Of a DNA stretch of 49,893 nt, positions 27,848-36,999 are shown piece after piece. Position numbers and translations under genes: made by a program. Source of the DNA: Actinomadura sp. KC06 (GTDB lineage: Bacteria > Actinomycetota > Actinomycetes > Streptosporangiales > Streptosporangiaceae); the NCBI RefSeq assembly GCF_004348735.1, contig NZ_SMKT01000054.1:1-49893 (forward strand), in the 5' to 3' direction. The notes under the pieces were generated by a model that saw only the letters and a list, made by a program, of their open reading frames with translations, was not told the origin of the DNA and searched no databases. Each line of letters starts with the position of its first letter. Within the stretch, counting starts at the first letter, position 1.

Positions 27848-29122
27848 TCAGGAGGCGGGACGGGTCGCGCCGATCAGGTCGCCTCGGTAGATGCTGGATA
27901 TGCGCACTCGTTCACCGGTGTAGGGCGCCTCGACCATCCGGCCCTTGCGAAGGTAGATGCCCACGTGGTGGATAGTGCCGGGATCGGACGTGTCGGTCGC
28001 GAAGAAGACGAGGTCACCGGGGGGCAGTTCGTTGATGGGGACGTGGGGTCCTGACGTCCACTGTGTACCCGTCCAGTGGTCGAGCTGTACACCGGCCTTG
28101 TGCCAGGCGTACATCGCCAAGCCAGAGCAGTCGAAGCCGACCGTTCCCGCCCCCTGCGCGACTCCGTAGCTCGGGCCTGCCACGGTGCCCCCGCCCCAGG
28201 AGTACGGGGTGCCGAGCCACTTGAGTGCCGCTCGCACTGCGACGGCACCGCGCGCCGCCGTCGAGGGCAGGCCCGTGACAGGACGTTTTGAACCGGTGAA
28301 TTCGGAACGAACCTTGCGTGTCTCGGCCTTCTCCAATGCCCGTTCCCGCGCGCGCTTGACCCGCGCAGCATGCGCCTGAGCTCTCCCAAGCCGACGCTCA
28401 AGACGGCGCTTCTCCGCCTCGATGCGCTGCACGGACGCTTGCTGCCTGGCCACCGCGTCCTGCGCGGCCTGCCTAGCCTCATCGGCGCGTTTCGTCGCTG
28501 TGCTCTGCTCGGCAAATGCCGCCTGCGCCTGGCGGCGGAACACGTCGGCGACGTTCTTAGACGCCTCCATCCGCTCGACCATTGCAGCCCGTCGTTCGGC
28601 GAGCATCTCGACCATCGCGGCGCGGTCCATGGAGCCTTGGGGGCCACCTCTGCCGGTAAGTGCCGCTGCCATCTGGTTGTGGCCGGCGTGGCTGCGGTAA
28701 GCCTGCGCAGCGAACGACGCCAGTTCGGCTCGCGTCTCCTCTAGCCTTCGGTCGGCCGCGGCCAGTCGCGCCTGGGTGTCCCTGTACGCCTGCTGTGATC
28801 GCTGCAGTTTGAGCCGCTCTCCGTTGTAGCGCTCTATCGCGACCTCTGCGGCGACGGCGAGCCGGTGCAGTTCGCCGTCCGCTTGGGCGAGCATGGCCTT
28901 CGTCCGTCCGACCTCGGCGGCCCTTTCCTTGACTCGGTCCTGGCTCCGTTCAACGTCGCTTGCGCTGGGGCCAGGGTCGGCGGGGATGGCCCAGGCGGAA
29001 GCGGCCGGTGCCTGCATGCTCACGCCGAGCGCGAGGCTCGCGGAGAAGGCGATCAGCGGCAGTGCTGCACCGCGGAGGGAGGACGGGATCGCGCGACGGG
29101 GCTTGGTTGCGCCAGATGCCAT
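27848..29122 (-). CDS. Secreted NlpC/P60 peptidoglycan endopeptidase with coiled coil
   Basis: A 424-residue protein. It has an N-terminal signal (LPLIAFSASLALGVSMQAPA-ASA), then ~220 residues of coiled coil rich in Ala/Glu/Arg (SQDRVKERAAEVGRTKAMLA onward), then a C-terminal NlpC/P60 domain. The catalytic Cys lies in VGFDCSGLAMYAWHKAG and the His in TIHHVGIYLRKG. Such enzymes (RipA/Cgp-like) cut peptidoglycan stems during growth or division; the coiled coil often controls activity or contacts FtsEX. The ATG at 29122 follows GGGGGAGGA. It lies downstream of the sigma/anti-sigma fusion gene in the same orientation. Confidence 0.93.
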   Translation of the reverse strand: MASGATKPRRAIPSSLRGAALPLIAFSASLALGVSMQAPAASAWAIPADPGPSASDVERSQDRVKERAAEVGRTKAMLAQADGELHRLAVAAEVAIERYNGERLKLQRSQQAYRDTQARLAAADRRLEETRAELASFAAQAYRSHAGHNQMAAALTGRGGPQGSMDRAAMVEMLAERRAAMVERMEASKNVADVFRRQAQAAFAEQSTATKRADEARQAAQDAVARQQASVQRIEAEKRRLERRLGRAQAHAARVKRARERALEKAETRKVRSEFTGSKRPVTGLPSTAARGAVAVRAALKWLGTPYSWGGGTVAGPSYGVAQGAGTVGFDCSGLAMYAWHKAGVQLDHWTGTQWTSGPHVPINELPPGDLVFFATDTSDPGTIHHVGIYLRKGRMVEAPYTGERVRISSIYRGDLIGATRPAS

Positions 29123-29227
29123 GCGCACGTCCTCCCCCAGGAATGTATAGCTTAGCGCAAACAATTCCTTACGAGGAGTAGTTGACTCGGGCAATGGCAG
29201 GTACGTCCGCCCACCCCGCCCCGCCGA

Positions 29228-31054
29228 TCAGGAACTGGACGTCGTGCTCGTACCGGGAGCGGCAGACCTGCTCGGCGAGGACGGCTCCGTGGACGGAGAC
29301 GGGTCAGGTCCGCTGGGCGGCGGCGCGGAGGGCGACGGCTCCGGAGACGACGGCGGCTTGGACGGTGGCGGGTCGGAAGACGGGGGCCTGGACGACGGCG
29401 GCTTGGGCCTAGAGGGCGGCGGACTGGTCGGCCGCTGAGTCCCTGGCGGAGTAGACGGTTTCCCAGGGCCGGAACCCGTCGGCGTAGGCGAAGGTGACGG
29501 ACCCGGGTCCTGAGCGCCGGGTCGCCAGGTGACGTGCACCTGTTTCCTTCCTGGGAAGAACGTGATGATGCCGTTCCCATGGGAGTTCGGCTGGCGTGAG
29601 ACGTGTACGCGCACGATCACGCTCTGGCCGGCATCCAGATGTCCCGACATGGGATCGACTCGCAGAGGTGCATGGGTCTTGGCTTGCCATGACACCGGTC
29701 CGCCCTCTGCGCGCAGCTCTACGGCACCGTCCGCGCCTCCTGCCAGGTCCAGGAAGAGCGGCGAGGCTGCCAGCGCGCCCTTCGCTGAGGAACCCCTCTG
29801 TTCGTCGCTGGGGCTGGACGGCCCTTCCGACGGTGTCGGCAGGGCGGTCGGCGGTGCCGACGATACCCGCGAACCCAAGGGGAACGTGGCGGACACGGGA
29901 GCGACGTCCAGGTGGGCGGAAGCATCCGGACGGTCCGCGGACGGTCGTCCTGAACCCAACTCCTGCGAAGCCCCAGGAACCACAGTCGGACGCGGACCGG
30001 CGACGTTGTTCGCTTCACCTTGGCCTGTGTCGAAGAGCCCGTAGATGGAAGCGACCCCACCCCCGGCAATAAGGGCTACCGCCGTGAGCAGCAGGACCAC
30101 ACGAACGGCATAGGCCCCAAGGCCGGTCGACCCGGAGTCGCCTTCCTCGGGCAAGGACGTCTTCGGCTGGGAGTCCGTTCTGCGGAAGCGACGGAGCCAG
30201 AAGAGCGCCCTCGGACCCGACGTCCTGAGCGAACCCGCCGGTTGTTTGGACTGGAGTGGGAATCCGTCGGCGGTGAACTCGGTGACCCTGGTGGCGACGA
30301 AGAGCCTGTAGCCGACGAGTTCCGGGTCCAGGAAGCAGCTCATGACCCGGAGCCGGAGTTCGGGCGCAAGGTCAGCGTCCGGCAGCAGCCCGTACACCTT
30401 GGCGGCCGACACCGTGCGTGGACGGAAGGCTCCGCAGACGGAGCAGTCCTCCGCGTGCTTCATCAGCCGGCCGTTCAGGTCATGGTCGAACTCGCCGCGC
30501 CGTTCCCGCAGCAGCCGGGCACGCTGGGCGCAACCGTACGGACCCTGGTGCGCGAGTATCTCGGCGATCAACGCCTCTTCCAGCTCGGCGTGCGCGCGCT
30601 CGAGCGCCGTCTGGGCGTCCTTCAGCGGCACGTCGAACACGGCGGCGAGGTCGGGAACGGACAGTTGGTGCCTGACCCTCAGTTCCAGAATCTCCCGCGA
30701 GGTGGGCCGCAGCGCCAGAACCGCCTGCCAGGCCATGATGCGCTGGTCGACGTCCTCCTGGTCATGGCTGGCCACCGGCACGTCCGGTGCCTGGTCTCTG
30801 GGCGGCATTCGCCGTGCGCATTCCAGCCTGGCTAGGGCGTAGAGCCAAGGCCCGAACCGGTCCGGGTCGCGCAGCTTGCCGATGTGCGCCTCAGCCACGA
30901 CGAACGTGTCGCGCAGCGCCACCTGCGCGGCGTCCCTGCAACGCAACTGGAACCAGCAGTAGGCGTAGAGGCGGTCGGCATGAGCGTCGTACATCGCGCC
31001 AGGGGCATCGGCGTCGTGCTCACGCAGTGCCTCGACCAGGAGATGGTCGTCCAT
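29228..31054 (-). CDS. Sigma factor fused to zinc anti-sigma motif, TM helix and outer domain
   Basis: A 608-residue modular protein. Residues 1-165 resemble an ECF sigma factor: region 2 (PGAMYDAHADRLYAYCWFQL, FGPWLYALARLECARR) and region 4 (LALRPTSREILELRVRHQLS, VPDLAAVFDVPLKDAQTALE). Residues 200-207 form the HxxxCxxC motif (HAEDCSVC) of zinc anti-sigma domains. A single membrane helix lies at about 315-340 (AYAVRVVLLLTAVALIAGGG). Beyond it is a predicted beta domain (about 430-510, SGHLDAGQSVIVRVHVSRQP) resembling BACON/Ig-like domains, then a Pro/Ser-rich tail of ~90 residues. It may be a membrane-tethered regulator released by proteolysis; related ECF groups with C-terminal anti-sigma extensions are known. 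Promoters controlled are unknown. Confidence 0.85.
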   Translation of the reverse strand: MDDHLLVEALREHDADAPGAMYDAHADRLYAYCWFQLRCRDAAQVALRDTFVVAEAHIGKLRDPDRFGPWLYALARLECARRMPPRDQAPDVPVASHDQEDVDQRIMAWQAVLALRPTSREILELRVRHQLSVPDLAAVFDVPLKDAQTALERAHAELEEALIAEILAHQGPYGCAQRARLLRERRGEFDHDLNGRLMKHAEDCSVCGAFRPRTVSAAKVYGLLPDADLAPELRLRVMSCFLDPELVGYRLFVATRVTEFTADGFPLQSKQPAGSLRTSGPRALFWLRRFRRTDSQPKTSLPEEGDSGSTGLGAYAVRVVLLLTAVALIAGGGVASIYGLFDTGQGEANNVAGPRPTVVPGASQELGSGRPSADRPDASAHLDVAPVSATFPLGSRVSSAPPTALPTPSEGPSSPSDEQRGSSAKGALAASPLFLDLAGGADGAVELRAEGGPVSWQAKTHAPLRVDPMSGHLDAGQSVIVRVHVSRQPNSHGNGIITFFPGRKQVHVTWRPGAQDPGPSPSPTPTGSGPGKPSTPPGTQRPTSPPPSRPKPPSSRPPSSDPPPSKPPSSPEPSPSAPPPSGPDPSPSTEPSSPSRSAAPGTSTTSSS

Positions 31055-31286
31055 CCCATAGAAGGTAAGGGCTGCGAGCGCTATTTACCGGCCAATTCAA
31101 GGGATCAAACACAGATACCGAACGTCATTCCTCCACTTCGATGATACTTTTCCAGAGTGTCGCAGAAGTGGAGTTCGCGACGTTTGTCCAACCTTGTCTG
31201 GACAGGGCAGATCACTGGATGACCAGTAAGATATGTCGGTAAGCGATGAACGCACTACGCAGAGCGAAGGGCTTGGAAATGTAAGT

Positions 31287-32090
31287 TCACTCTGGAAGAA
31301 GTATTTCCATCATCGGCGGTAGGCGCCGCTCAGCGGCCGCCGCCATAGTGGCCACTTGCGCGCTGGTGTAAATGACCGGCTCCCTTGCAATTGCTCGCGG
31401 GATGCTCCTCGCCGCATGGAAAAGCACGTCATCGTGCAGTACGCCGTCCCGTGCGACCCGTGGCCCGTGTACGACGACCATCGGTGTGACCGGGACGTCC
31501 TGGTCCAACTCTTCGGAGAGCAACTCGGCCACCGTTTCGGCGGCGCGCGCCGCCGCGGCGGCGGTTCCGGTCACTGGCCTAGAGCCCACCCAAAGACGGT
31601 TCTGTTCGGTGTGCAGGCGGGTGCCCCAGCGAAGCCGCCTGCTCGCTATCGCGTAGATGCCGGACAAGCCGACCACCAGGTGATCGAGGTTCGTCGGTGG
31701 GGCGGGATCGTCCGAGAAGGCCCGGTCATGCAGAACGTGAAAGCCGGCCGGATCCAGGCGCGACAGCCTCCGACCGGTACGCCGTTCGGCCAAAGCGCCT
31801 CGACGCCAACTGGTCATGGGGCCTGGCCGGTATCTGACGTACGCGGCGTGTGTGACGAAGAAGAGAACGGCGACTAGGACGCCCACCCACCAGACGCTCA
31901 GACCGACCGCGACGACCCCCGCGCCACAAGCCAGCACGGCTCGAACCGCACGCCGTTCCCAGCGATGCTCTGCGGCAAGCGCACGGTAGCGGTACAGGGC
32001 CGAGGCCCCGGCGCGCGAAACGCCGACACCGCTGCTGCGCACCGCAAGGCCCCTTCTCCTTCGCCCCCGAAGCCGCACCTGGAGGCTCAA
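31287..32090 (-). CDS. NERD-domain membrane protein
   Basis: A 267-residue protein with two adjacent membrane helices (AVLACGAGVVAVGLSVWWVG-VLVAVLFFVTHAAYV at about 50-85), then a NERD (nuclease-related) domain: RRGALAERRTGRRLSRLDPA, TNLDHLVVGLSGIYAIASRR and VTPMVVVHGPRVA. The LDHLVVGLSGIYAI segment is the family core, where the Asp is a putative catalytic residue. NERD proteins are assumed to act on DNA, but few are characterised. The open frame begins at TTG 32090; the basic leader may not all be translated. Confidence 0.82.
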   Translation of the reverse strand: MSLQVRLRGRRRRGLAVRSSGVGVSRAGASALYRYRALAAEHRWERRAVRAVLACGAGVVAVGLSVWWVGVLVAVLFFVTHAAYVRYRPGPMTSWRRGALAERRTGRRLSRLDPAGFHVLHDRAFSDDPAPPTNLDHLVVGLSGIYAIASRRLRWGTRLHTEQNRLWVGSRPVTGTAAAAARAAETVAELLSEELDQDVPVTPMVVVHGPRVARDGVLHDDVLFHAARSIPRAIAREPVIYTSAQVATMAAAAERRLPPMMEILLPE

Positions 32091-32148
32091 GCGTGCGGCA
32101 GCCCAGCGGTTCCAGCAAGGACTTTCCGGAGTCGATCTTGAGATCTAC

Positions 32149-32178
32149 TTGACACTGTCATCGTGACAGTGTCATCAT
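32149..32178 (+). promoter_or_regulatory. Operator and leaderless promoter of the merR-like gene
   Basis: TGACACTGTCA (32150-32160) and TGACAGTGTCA (32164-32174) form a perfect 11-bp inverted repeat around TCG. The -35 TTGACA (32149-32154) overlaps the left arm and a -10-like CATCAT (32173-32178) overlaps the right end, 18 bp apart. The ATG at 32185 is where transcription would start, and no ribosome site exists, so the mRNA is probably leaderless. A dyad between -35 and -10 is the classical MerR binding arrangement. Confidence 0.75.
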
Positions 32179-32184
32179 TGAGCC

Positions 32185-33231
32185 ATGGACGGCATCTGGA
32201 CGATCACCGAGCTGGCGGAACGCGCCGCCGCGGCCCTCGCCGCGGACGGATCCGCACAGGTCAGCGGCCGGGTGCGCGACCTGCCCAACGAGCGGCTGAT
32301 CCGCTGGTACACCACGATCGGCCTGGTCGACCCGCCCCTCGGCCGCCGCGGCCGCACCGCCTTGTACGGACCGCGCCATCTCCTGCAACTGGTCGCGGTG
32401 AAGCGCCGCCAGGCCATCGGCCGCTCGATCGCCGAGATCCAGATCGAACTCGCCGCCGCCACCGACACGGCCCTCGAACGAATCGCCTCGCTTCCGTCCC
32501 GGCCGGTCTCGGGCTCCGGCCGCACGCCGTACCCCGTGCCCGAGGCGGCCCGCGAGACCCTGCAGCGTCCCGGGCCATCCGACCGCCCTAGCGCCCACGC
32601 GGCCACACCCAACCGCTCCGCACACCAGGGCCCCCACGCCCAAGGGCCTGCCACCGGCTCGTCGGCCGACCCTGCCGGCAAGCAAGCCGACCCTGCGGCC
32701 CAGGCAGACCTCGAAGCCGCCGACAACAACCCGGCGGCGGCCTCGCCGGACGCTCGCCCCGGCGATCTCTCAGGCTCCACCACCGATTCGACAGACCCCA
32801 CGCTTGCCGCCAGTTTCACCACCGCTTCGACAGGCTCCCCGGCCTCAGAAGCAGTGCCTAGGACCTCCAAGGACGCACCGGCGAACGACATGGCCGCCGC
32901 CCCGGAAATCCCAGCGGACCGAGAGGAAACGACTGGGCACCGCGGAGACGCCCCCCGCGGAACCTTCTGGAACACGCGTCCCGACGTGTCGTACAGGTCA
33001 GCGACCGTGGCCGACGACTACGGCGCACCTCTGCCACCGGTCGTTCAGGGGGTCCGGCTTGCACCCGGCGCCACCCTCCTCCTGGACGCTGCCGCGCTGA
33101 ACGGCGATGACCTCGCCGCCATCCAGAACGCCGCGCGCCCGTTGCTCGACACGCTCCACCGGCGCGGTCTTCTCGTCCCCGCCGAAAGCCCCGCGATCCC
33201 GTACGCCGATCCTTCTCGGAGGTCCCAGTGA
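32185..33231 (+). CDS. MerR-family regulator with long disordered linker
   Basis: A 348-residue protein. The N-terminal ~90 residues form a MerR-type winged helix (WTITELAERAAAALAADGSA, RLIRWYTTIGLVDPPLGRRG, RTALYGPRHLLQLVAVKRRQ, AIGRSIAEIQIELAAA). Residues ~110-260 are low-complexity Ala/Pro/Thr. A conserved-looking C-terminal segment (about 270-345: PLPPVVQGVRLAPGATLLLD) ends in IPYADPSRRSQ. It overlaps the VIT/vWA gene by 4 bp (GTGA), so both are made from one message and it probably controls that operon through the palindrome at its promoter. The C-terminal segment may sense a signal or bind the partner protein (inference). Confidence 0.88.
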   Translation: MDGIWTITELAERAAAALAADGSAQVSGRVRDLPNERLIRWYTTIGLVDPPLGRRGRTALYGPRHLLQLVAVKRRQAIGRSIAEIQIELAAATDTALERIASLPSRPVSGSGRTPYPVPEAARETLQRPGPSDRPSAHAATPNRSAHQGPHAQGPATGSSADPAGKQADPAAQADLEAADNNPAAASPDARPGDLSGSTTDSTDPTLAASFTTASTGSPASEAVPRTSKDAPANDMAAAPEIPADREETTGHRGDAPRGTFWNTRPDVSYRSATVADDYGAPLPPVVQGVRLAPGATLLLDAAALNGDDLAAIQNAARPLLDTLHRRGLLVPAESPAIPYADPSRRSQ

Positions 33232-35627
33232 CCGTGCGCATAATGCCGTTGCCCGAGACCGCGCCATCGGAGCCCGACCACGGGCTGGGCGCGCTCACCA
33301 CCGACAAGGGCAACCTGCCGCTCGATTCCGTCGACGTGCACGCCTCGATCACCGGGCTCGCCGCCGGCATCGAGGTCGTCCAGGGGTTCCGCAACCCGTA
33401 CGACATCCCGCTGGAGGCCACCTACATCTTCCCGCTGCCCGACCGCGCCGCCGTCACCGCCATGCGAATGGAGGCCGCCGACCGGGTCATCGAGGGAACG
33501 CTGAAAGAGCGCGGCCGGGCTCGGCAGGACTACGACGCCGCGATCGCCGCCGGTCAGCGAGCCGCCATCGCCGAGGAAGACCGTCCGGACGTCTTCACCA
33601 TGCGGGTCGGCAACATCCTGCCGGGCGAACGCGTGACGATCAGGCTCGCACTCGACCAGCCCCTGCCGCACGAGTCGGCGTCCAGCGCGACGTTCCGCTT
33701 CCCGCTGGTCGTCGCGCCCCGCTACATCCCGGGAGCCCCGTTGGACGGCGAGCGGGCCGGGTCCGGAGTCGCCGACGACACCGACGCCGTGCCGGACGCC
33801 TCCCGGATCAGTCCGCCCGTCCTGCTGCCCGGCTTCCCCAACCCGGTCCGGCTGGCCGTCACCGTCGACATCGACCCCGCCGGCCTGCCGCTGACCCAGA
33901 TCCGCTCGGCGTTGCACGTGGTGGCCGAGGAGGGCGACGGCGAACGCACCACGGTGCGGCTCCGGCCGGGCGAACGGCTCGACCGCGACTTCATCCTCCG
34001 GCTCGACTTCGCCTCGCACGAGAGCGCGGCCCTCACCCTGACCCCGGACGAATCCGGCGAAGAAGGAACGTTCAGCCTCACCGTGCTCCCCTCCGGGGAG
34101 ACCCGCCCGAGCCCCCGTGACGTCGTGCTCGTCCTCGACCGTTCCGGCAGCATGCAGGGCTGGAAGATGGTCGCCGCCCGTCGCGCCGCCGCCCGCATCG
34201 TCGACACGCTCCGCACCGAGGACCGATTCGCCGTCCTGTCCTTCGACACCGTCATCGAACGTCCCCGCGACCTCGGCACCGGCCTGGTGGACGGCACCGA
34301 CCGCAACCGGTTCCGCGCGGTCGAACACCTGTCGGCGCTGAGCCCGCGCGGCGGCACCGAGATGCTGGCCCCGCTCGACGAGGGCTGCCGCCTGCTCGGC
34401 GACTCCGCGCGCGACCGGGTGCTCGTCCTCATCACCGACGGCCAGGTCGGCAACGAAGACCAGCTCCTCGCCCATCTCGAACCCCGGCTGCCGGGCGTCC
34501 GCGTCCACGCCGTCGGCATCGACCAGGCGGTCAATGCCGGCTTCCTGAACCGGCTCGCCGCCATCGGCCAGGGGCGCTGCGAACTGGTCGAGTCCGAGGA
34601 TCGCCTGGACGAGGCGATGGAGCACATCCATCACCGGATCGCCGCGCCGCTCGCGACCGGGCTCTCCCTCCGCTCCGACGGCCTGGAGATCGTCCCCGAC
34701 TCCGTGGCACCGGCCCGGCTGGGCGCGCTGTTCCCCGATGTGCCGCTGGTCGTCGCAGGGCGTTTCCGCGGTGCCCCGGTCGGGTCCCTGTCCGTCCGCG
34801 GTACCGCGTCCGGTGGACAGGCCTGGGAGCAGCACGCCACAGGCACCGTCGCCAAGAATCCAGCCGCGACGTCCATCTGGGCTCGCGCACACTTGCGCGA
34901 CCTCGAAGACCGCTACGCGGCTCGCGGCCTAGAAGACCTGGAAAAGCGCATCGTCGACACATCGCTCCGCTTCGGCGTCCTGTGCCGGTTCACCGCGTTC
35001 GTGGCCGTGGACAGCCGGGTGGTGACCGATGGCGACACTCCGCACCAGGTCGTCCAACCGGTGGAGATGCCGAGGGGTTGGGCGGCGCCCACAGCCCCAG
35101 CGAGAACGATGCACGCCGCCTTCTCTGCCGCCGCCCCGGAAGCTCTCCTGGCAGCCGACGCCGCGCCTCCCTTGGCTCCGGGATCCCCACCGCCGTTCGC
35201 GTATGGCGCCGCACCGCCCACCGGCCCGCCTACGCGAGGGTCCAGCCGATCCCTCGACAGGCAATCGGCCACAGGCGGAGGCCCGGTGTCGCCGCGCCGC
35301 GCCCGCTCGGCTCCCGCCGCCACCGAGTTCCAGCAGGAACTCGGCAACGTGCTCGAACGCCTCCGCCAGCTCCCCGACACGCATGATCAGCGCGCGCACC
35401 ACCTGCTGGGCGACCTCCTCCCCATCCTCGAGTCGATCATCCAGCGAATGGAGGCACAGCAGCTCGACACCACGTCCCTCACCGCCCTACGCGACGACCT
35501 ACGCCGCCTGCACCCCACATCGGACGAGGCCACCGTCAACGACCTATGGACCCGCGCACTCCAGGTCCTCAGCGACTACACCGGAGCCCCCGCACCCCGC
35601 CGCCCCTTCTGGAAGCGCAACCCCTAA
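33228..35627 (+). CDS. VIT and von Willebrand A domain protein
   Basis: A 799-residue protein. The VIT domain (about 10-130; TDKGNLPLDSVDVHASITGL, VVQGFRNPYDIPLEATYIFP) leads into a vWA domain from about residue 300, with MIDAS residues DRSGS in DVVLVLDRSGSMQGWK, GGTEM and ITDGQVGNEDQ. The C-terminal ~250 residues include a Pro/Ala-rich stretch and a final helical block. The layout is like inter-alpha-trypsin inhibitor heavy chains, but without a signal peptide, so it should be cytoplasmic. Bacterial members have no settled function. It is translationally coupled to the MerR-like regulator. Confidence 0.93.
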   Translation: MTVRIMPLPETAPSEPDHGLGALTTDKGNLPLDSVDVHASITGLAAGIEVVQGFRNPYDIPLEATYIFPLPDRAAVTAMRMEAADRVIEGTLKERGRARQDYDAAIAAGQRAAIAEEDRPDVFTMRVGNILPGERVTIRLALDQPLPHESASSATFRFPLVVAPRYIPGAPLDGERAGSGVADDTDAVPDASRISPPVLLPGFPNPVRLAVTVDIDPAGLPLTQIRSALHVVAEEGDGERTTVRLRPGERLDRDFILRLDFASHESAALTLTPDESGEEGTFSLTVLPSGETRPSPRDVVLVLDRSGSMQGWKMVAARRAAARIVDTLRTEDRFAVLSFDTVIERPRDLGTGLVDGTDRNRFRAVEHLSALSPRGGTEMLAPLDEGCRLLGDSARDRVLVLITDGQVGNEDQLLAHLEPRLPGVRVHAVGIDQAVNAGFLNRLAAIGQGRCELVESEDRLDEAMEHIHHRIAAPLATGLSLRSDGLEIVPDSVAPARLGALFPDVPLVVAGRFRGAPVGSLSVRGTASGGQAWEQHATGTVAKNPAATSIWARAHLRDLEDRYAARGLEDLEKRIVDTSLRFGVLCRFTAFVAVDSRVVTDGDTPHQVVQPVEMPRGWAAPTAPARTMHAAFSAAAPEALLAADAAPPLAPGSPPPFAYGAAPPTGPPTRGSSRSLDRQSATGGGPVSPRRARSAPAATEFQQELGNVLERLRQLPDTHDQRAHHLLGDLLPILESIIQRMEAQQLDTTSLTALRDDLRRLHPTSDEATVNDLWTRALQVLSDYTGAPAPRRPFWKRNP

Positions 35628-35636
35628 TCACCAATC

Positions 35637-35666
35637 CCGCATAGCCCCGGCCCGGGGGCTATGCGG
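35637..35666 (+). terminator. Terminator of the VIT/vWA operon
   Basis: CCGCATAGCCCC (35637-35648) pairs with GGGGCTATGCGG (35655-35666), a perfect 12-bp stem with a 6-nt loop, 9 bp after the stop codon. Confidence 0.85.
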
Positions 35667-36026
35667 AACACCACGGCTCACCACACCGCCGAGCGCAGAC
35701 CACAAGGCCCGCGCACCGAGAACCCACAGAAGGGAGCGAGCGGAACCCACAGGCGGCGTGAGAGGACCGCCTCGTCCTGCGTGTGCGCGGACGCAGACGA
35801 ACGGGTCTAGTCCGGCCTCGTTCCACGACGTCAAGGAATCAGGCCCCGAGTCGGGCACACGGGCTCCCGCCGCCCGCCAGGCACCGGCGGAGGTGCCGCG
35901 CCCGAAGGGGCACTCGGCTCCCGTCGGCTGGCTGCGCTGGGGTGCACGCCGTGCCCCACGGAACGCGCCGTCCCGCACCGTGGCACGCGCTGGCAAGCGT
36001 GCGCAGGCACAGCGACGTGCCGGGCC

Positions 36027-36070
36027 CTCGACACGACGCCGCGCCACTCTCGACACGACGCCGCGCCACT
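36027..36070. repeat. Exact 22-bp tandem doublet
   Basis: The 22-bp unit beginning CTCGACACGACGCC and ending GCGCCACT occurs twice back to back, at 36027-36048 and 36049-36070, with no mismatch. This is the youngest-looking repeat in the region. Confidence 0.9.
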
Positions 36071-36148
36071 GAGGAAGGCGACTCCCGCAGCCGCCCCCCT
36101 CCTAGTTGCCGGTCAACGGTGATGGGCTCCGACGCGGCGTCAGCCATG

Positions 36149-36268
36149 CCCCCCGTGTAGTGGCCATGCGCCCCCGTGCAGTGGGCATCGCGCTGCCGTC
36201 CATCGGCCCCGTGCAGTGGCCATCGCCCCCGTGCGGTGGGCATCGCCCCCGTGCGGTGGTCGTGCGCC
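36149..36268. repeat. ~20-bp tandem array
   Basis: Five units of CCCCCGTGCAGTGGGCATCG with small changes begin near 36150, 36171, 36207, 36227 and 36247. One 14-bp interruption (CTGCCGTCCATCGG) follows the second unit. Confidence 0.8.
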
Positions 36269-36300
36269 TCCGTGGGACGACGAGCACCGGCGCGCGGGCC

Positions 36301-36710
36301 GACCGCAGCGGCAGTACGCCCGCGCGCCTTGGCTCGGGTCGGTCGTGCAGCCGGTGGCGCACTGCGCGCGAGATCCAGCGACCTCGGCGTCCGAGCCACC
36401 GAGACCACACGCGCTCCGCGCAGGCCAGGCGCCAGCTCGACCGCAGCGGCAGCTCGACCGCGCGCCCTTGTTCGAGGTGCGGTGCAGCCAGTGGCGCACC
36501 ACGCAGAATCCAGCGACCTCCGCGTCCAAGCCACCGAGACCACACGCGCTCCGCGCAGGCCAGGCACTAACTCGGCCGCAGCGGCAGCTCGCCCGCGCGC
36601 CAAATGATCGGGATGTCACGCAGCCGGTGGTGCGTCACGCAGGATCCAGCGACCTCGGCGTCCAGGCCGCCGAGATCGCACGCGGGCCGCGCAGTCCAGG
36701 CGCTAGTCCA
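36301..36710. repeat. Three ~137-bp tandem units
   Basis: Units start at 36301, 36439 and 36574 with GACCGCAGCGGCAG or a close variant and contain CCAGTGGCGCAC, ATCCAGCGACCTC and CCGAGACCACACGCGC. On the minus strand they read as PGLRGARVVSVAWTRRSLD repeated. No family resemblance is seen, and I take the frame to be incidental. Confidence 0.8.
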
Positions 36711-36999
36711 CCGCGAGCCCTGGCTCCGCAGCGCAAAGAGACCGAATTGATCGAGGAGTTCAGGAGGAGTCGTTCTGAGAGGTCTTGATTCAGCACGCCC
36801 GTCAGAGATGCGCGGGCAACGGACGTCGCCTTCGTCGCCCGTGAGCCTTCGGAGCAGTGGTCGGGGGCAGAGGCAGTCGGGCAGTAGAAGCGTTGACTTA
36901 CCACTGCGGGGGAGGAGCGGGAACACCGGGCGCCGGCTTGGTCCGCCGCGAGCCACTGGAGCAGTGGTCGTCCAGGGAGGCAATCGTAGGGATGGGTGC

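Larger units (their letters stand above)
35667..36999. other. Gene-poor repeat-rich region
   Basis: About 1.3 kb without a credible gene. Open frames on the minus strand are only the read-through of tandem repeats. Three repeat types occur: a 22-bp exact doublet, a ~20-bp array and a ~137-bp triplet, each listed separately. From 36720 to 36999 I see nothing recognisable. Confidence 0.6.

Noticed and set aside
29123..29227. Cyclic di-AMP (ydaO-type) riboswitch ahead of the NlpC/P60 gene
   Set aside because: Only about 100 bp separate it from the preceding gene and I see no ydaO-like conserved core.
32858..34892. Long minus-strand open frames opposite the VIT/vWA gene
   Set aside because: They are mirror frames caused by third-position GC bias; the plus-strand product has clear VIT and vWA motifs.
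36102..36619. Repeat-coded proteins in the 36-kb array
   Set aside because: All frames stay open because unit lengths and GC bias favour it; no start signals or conserved domains.
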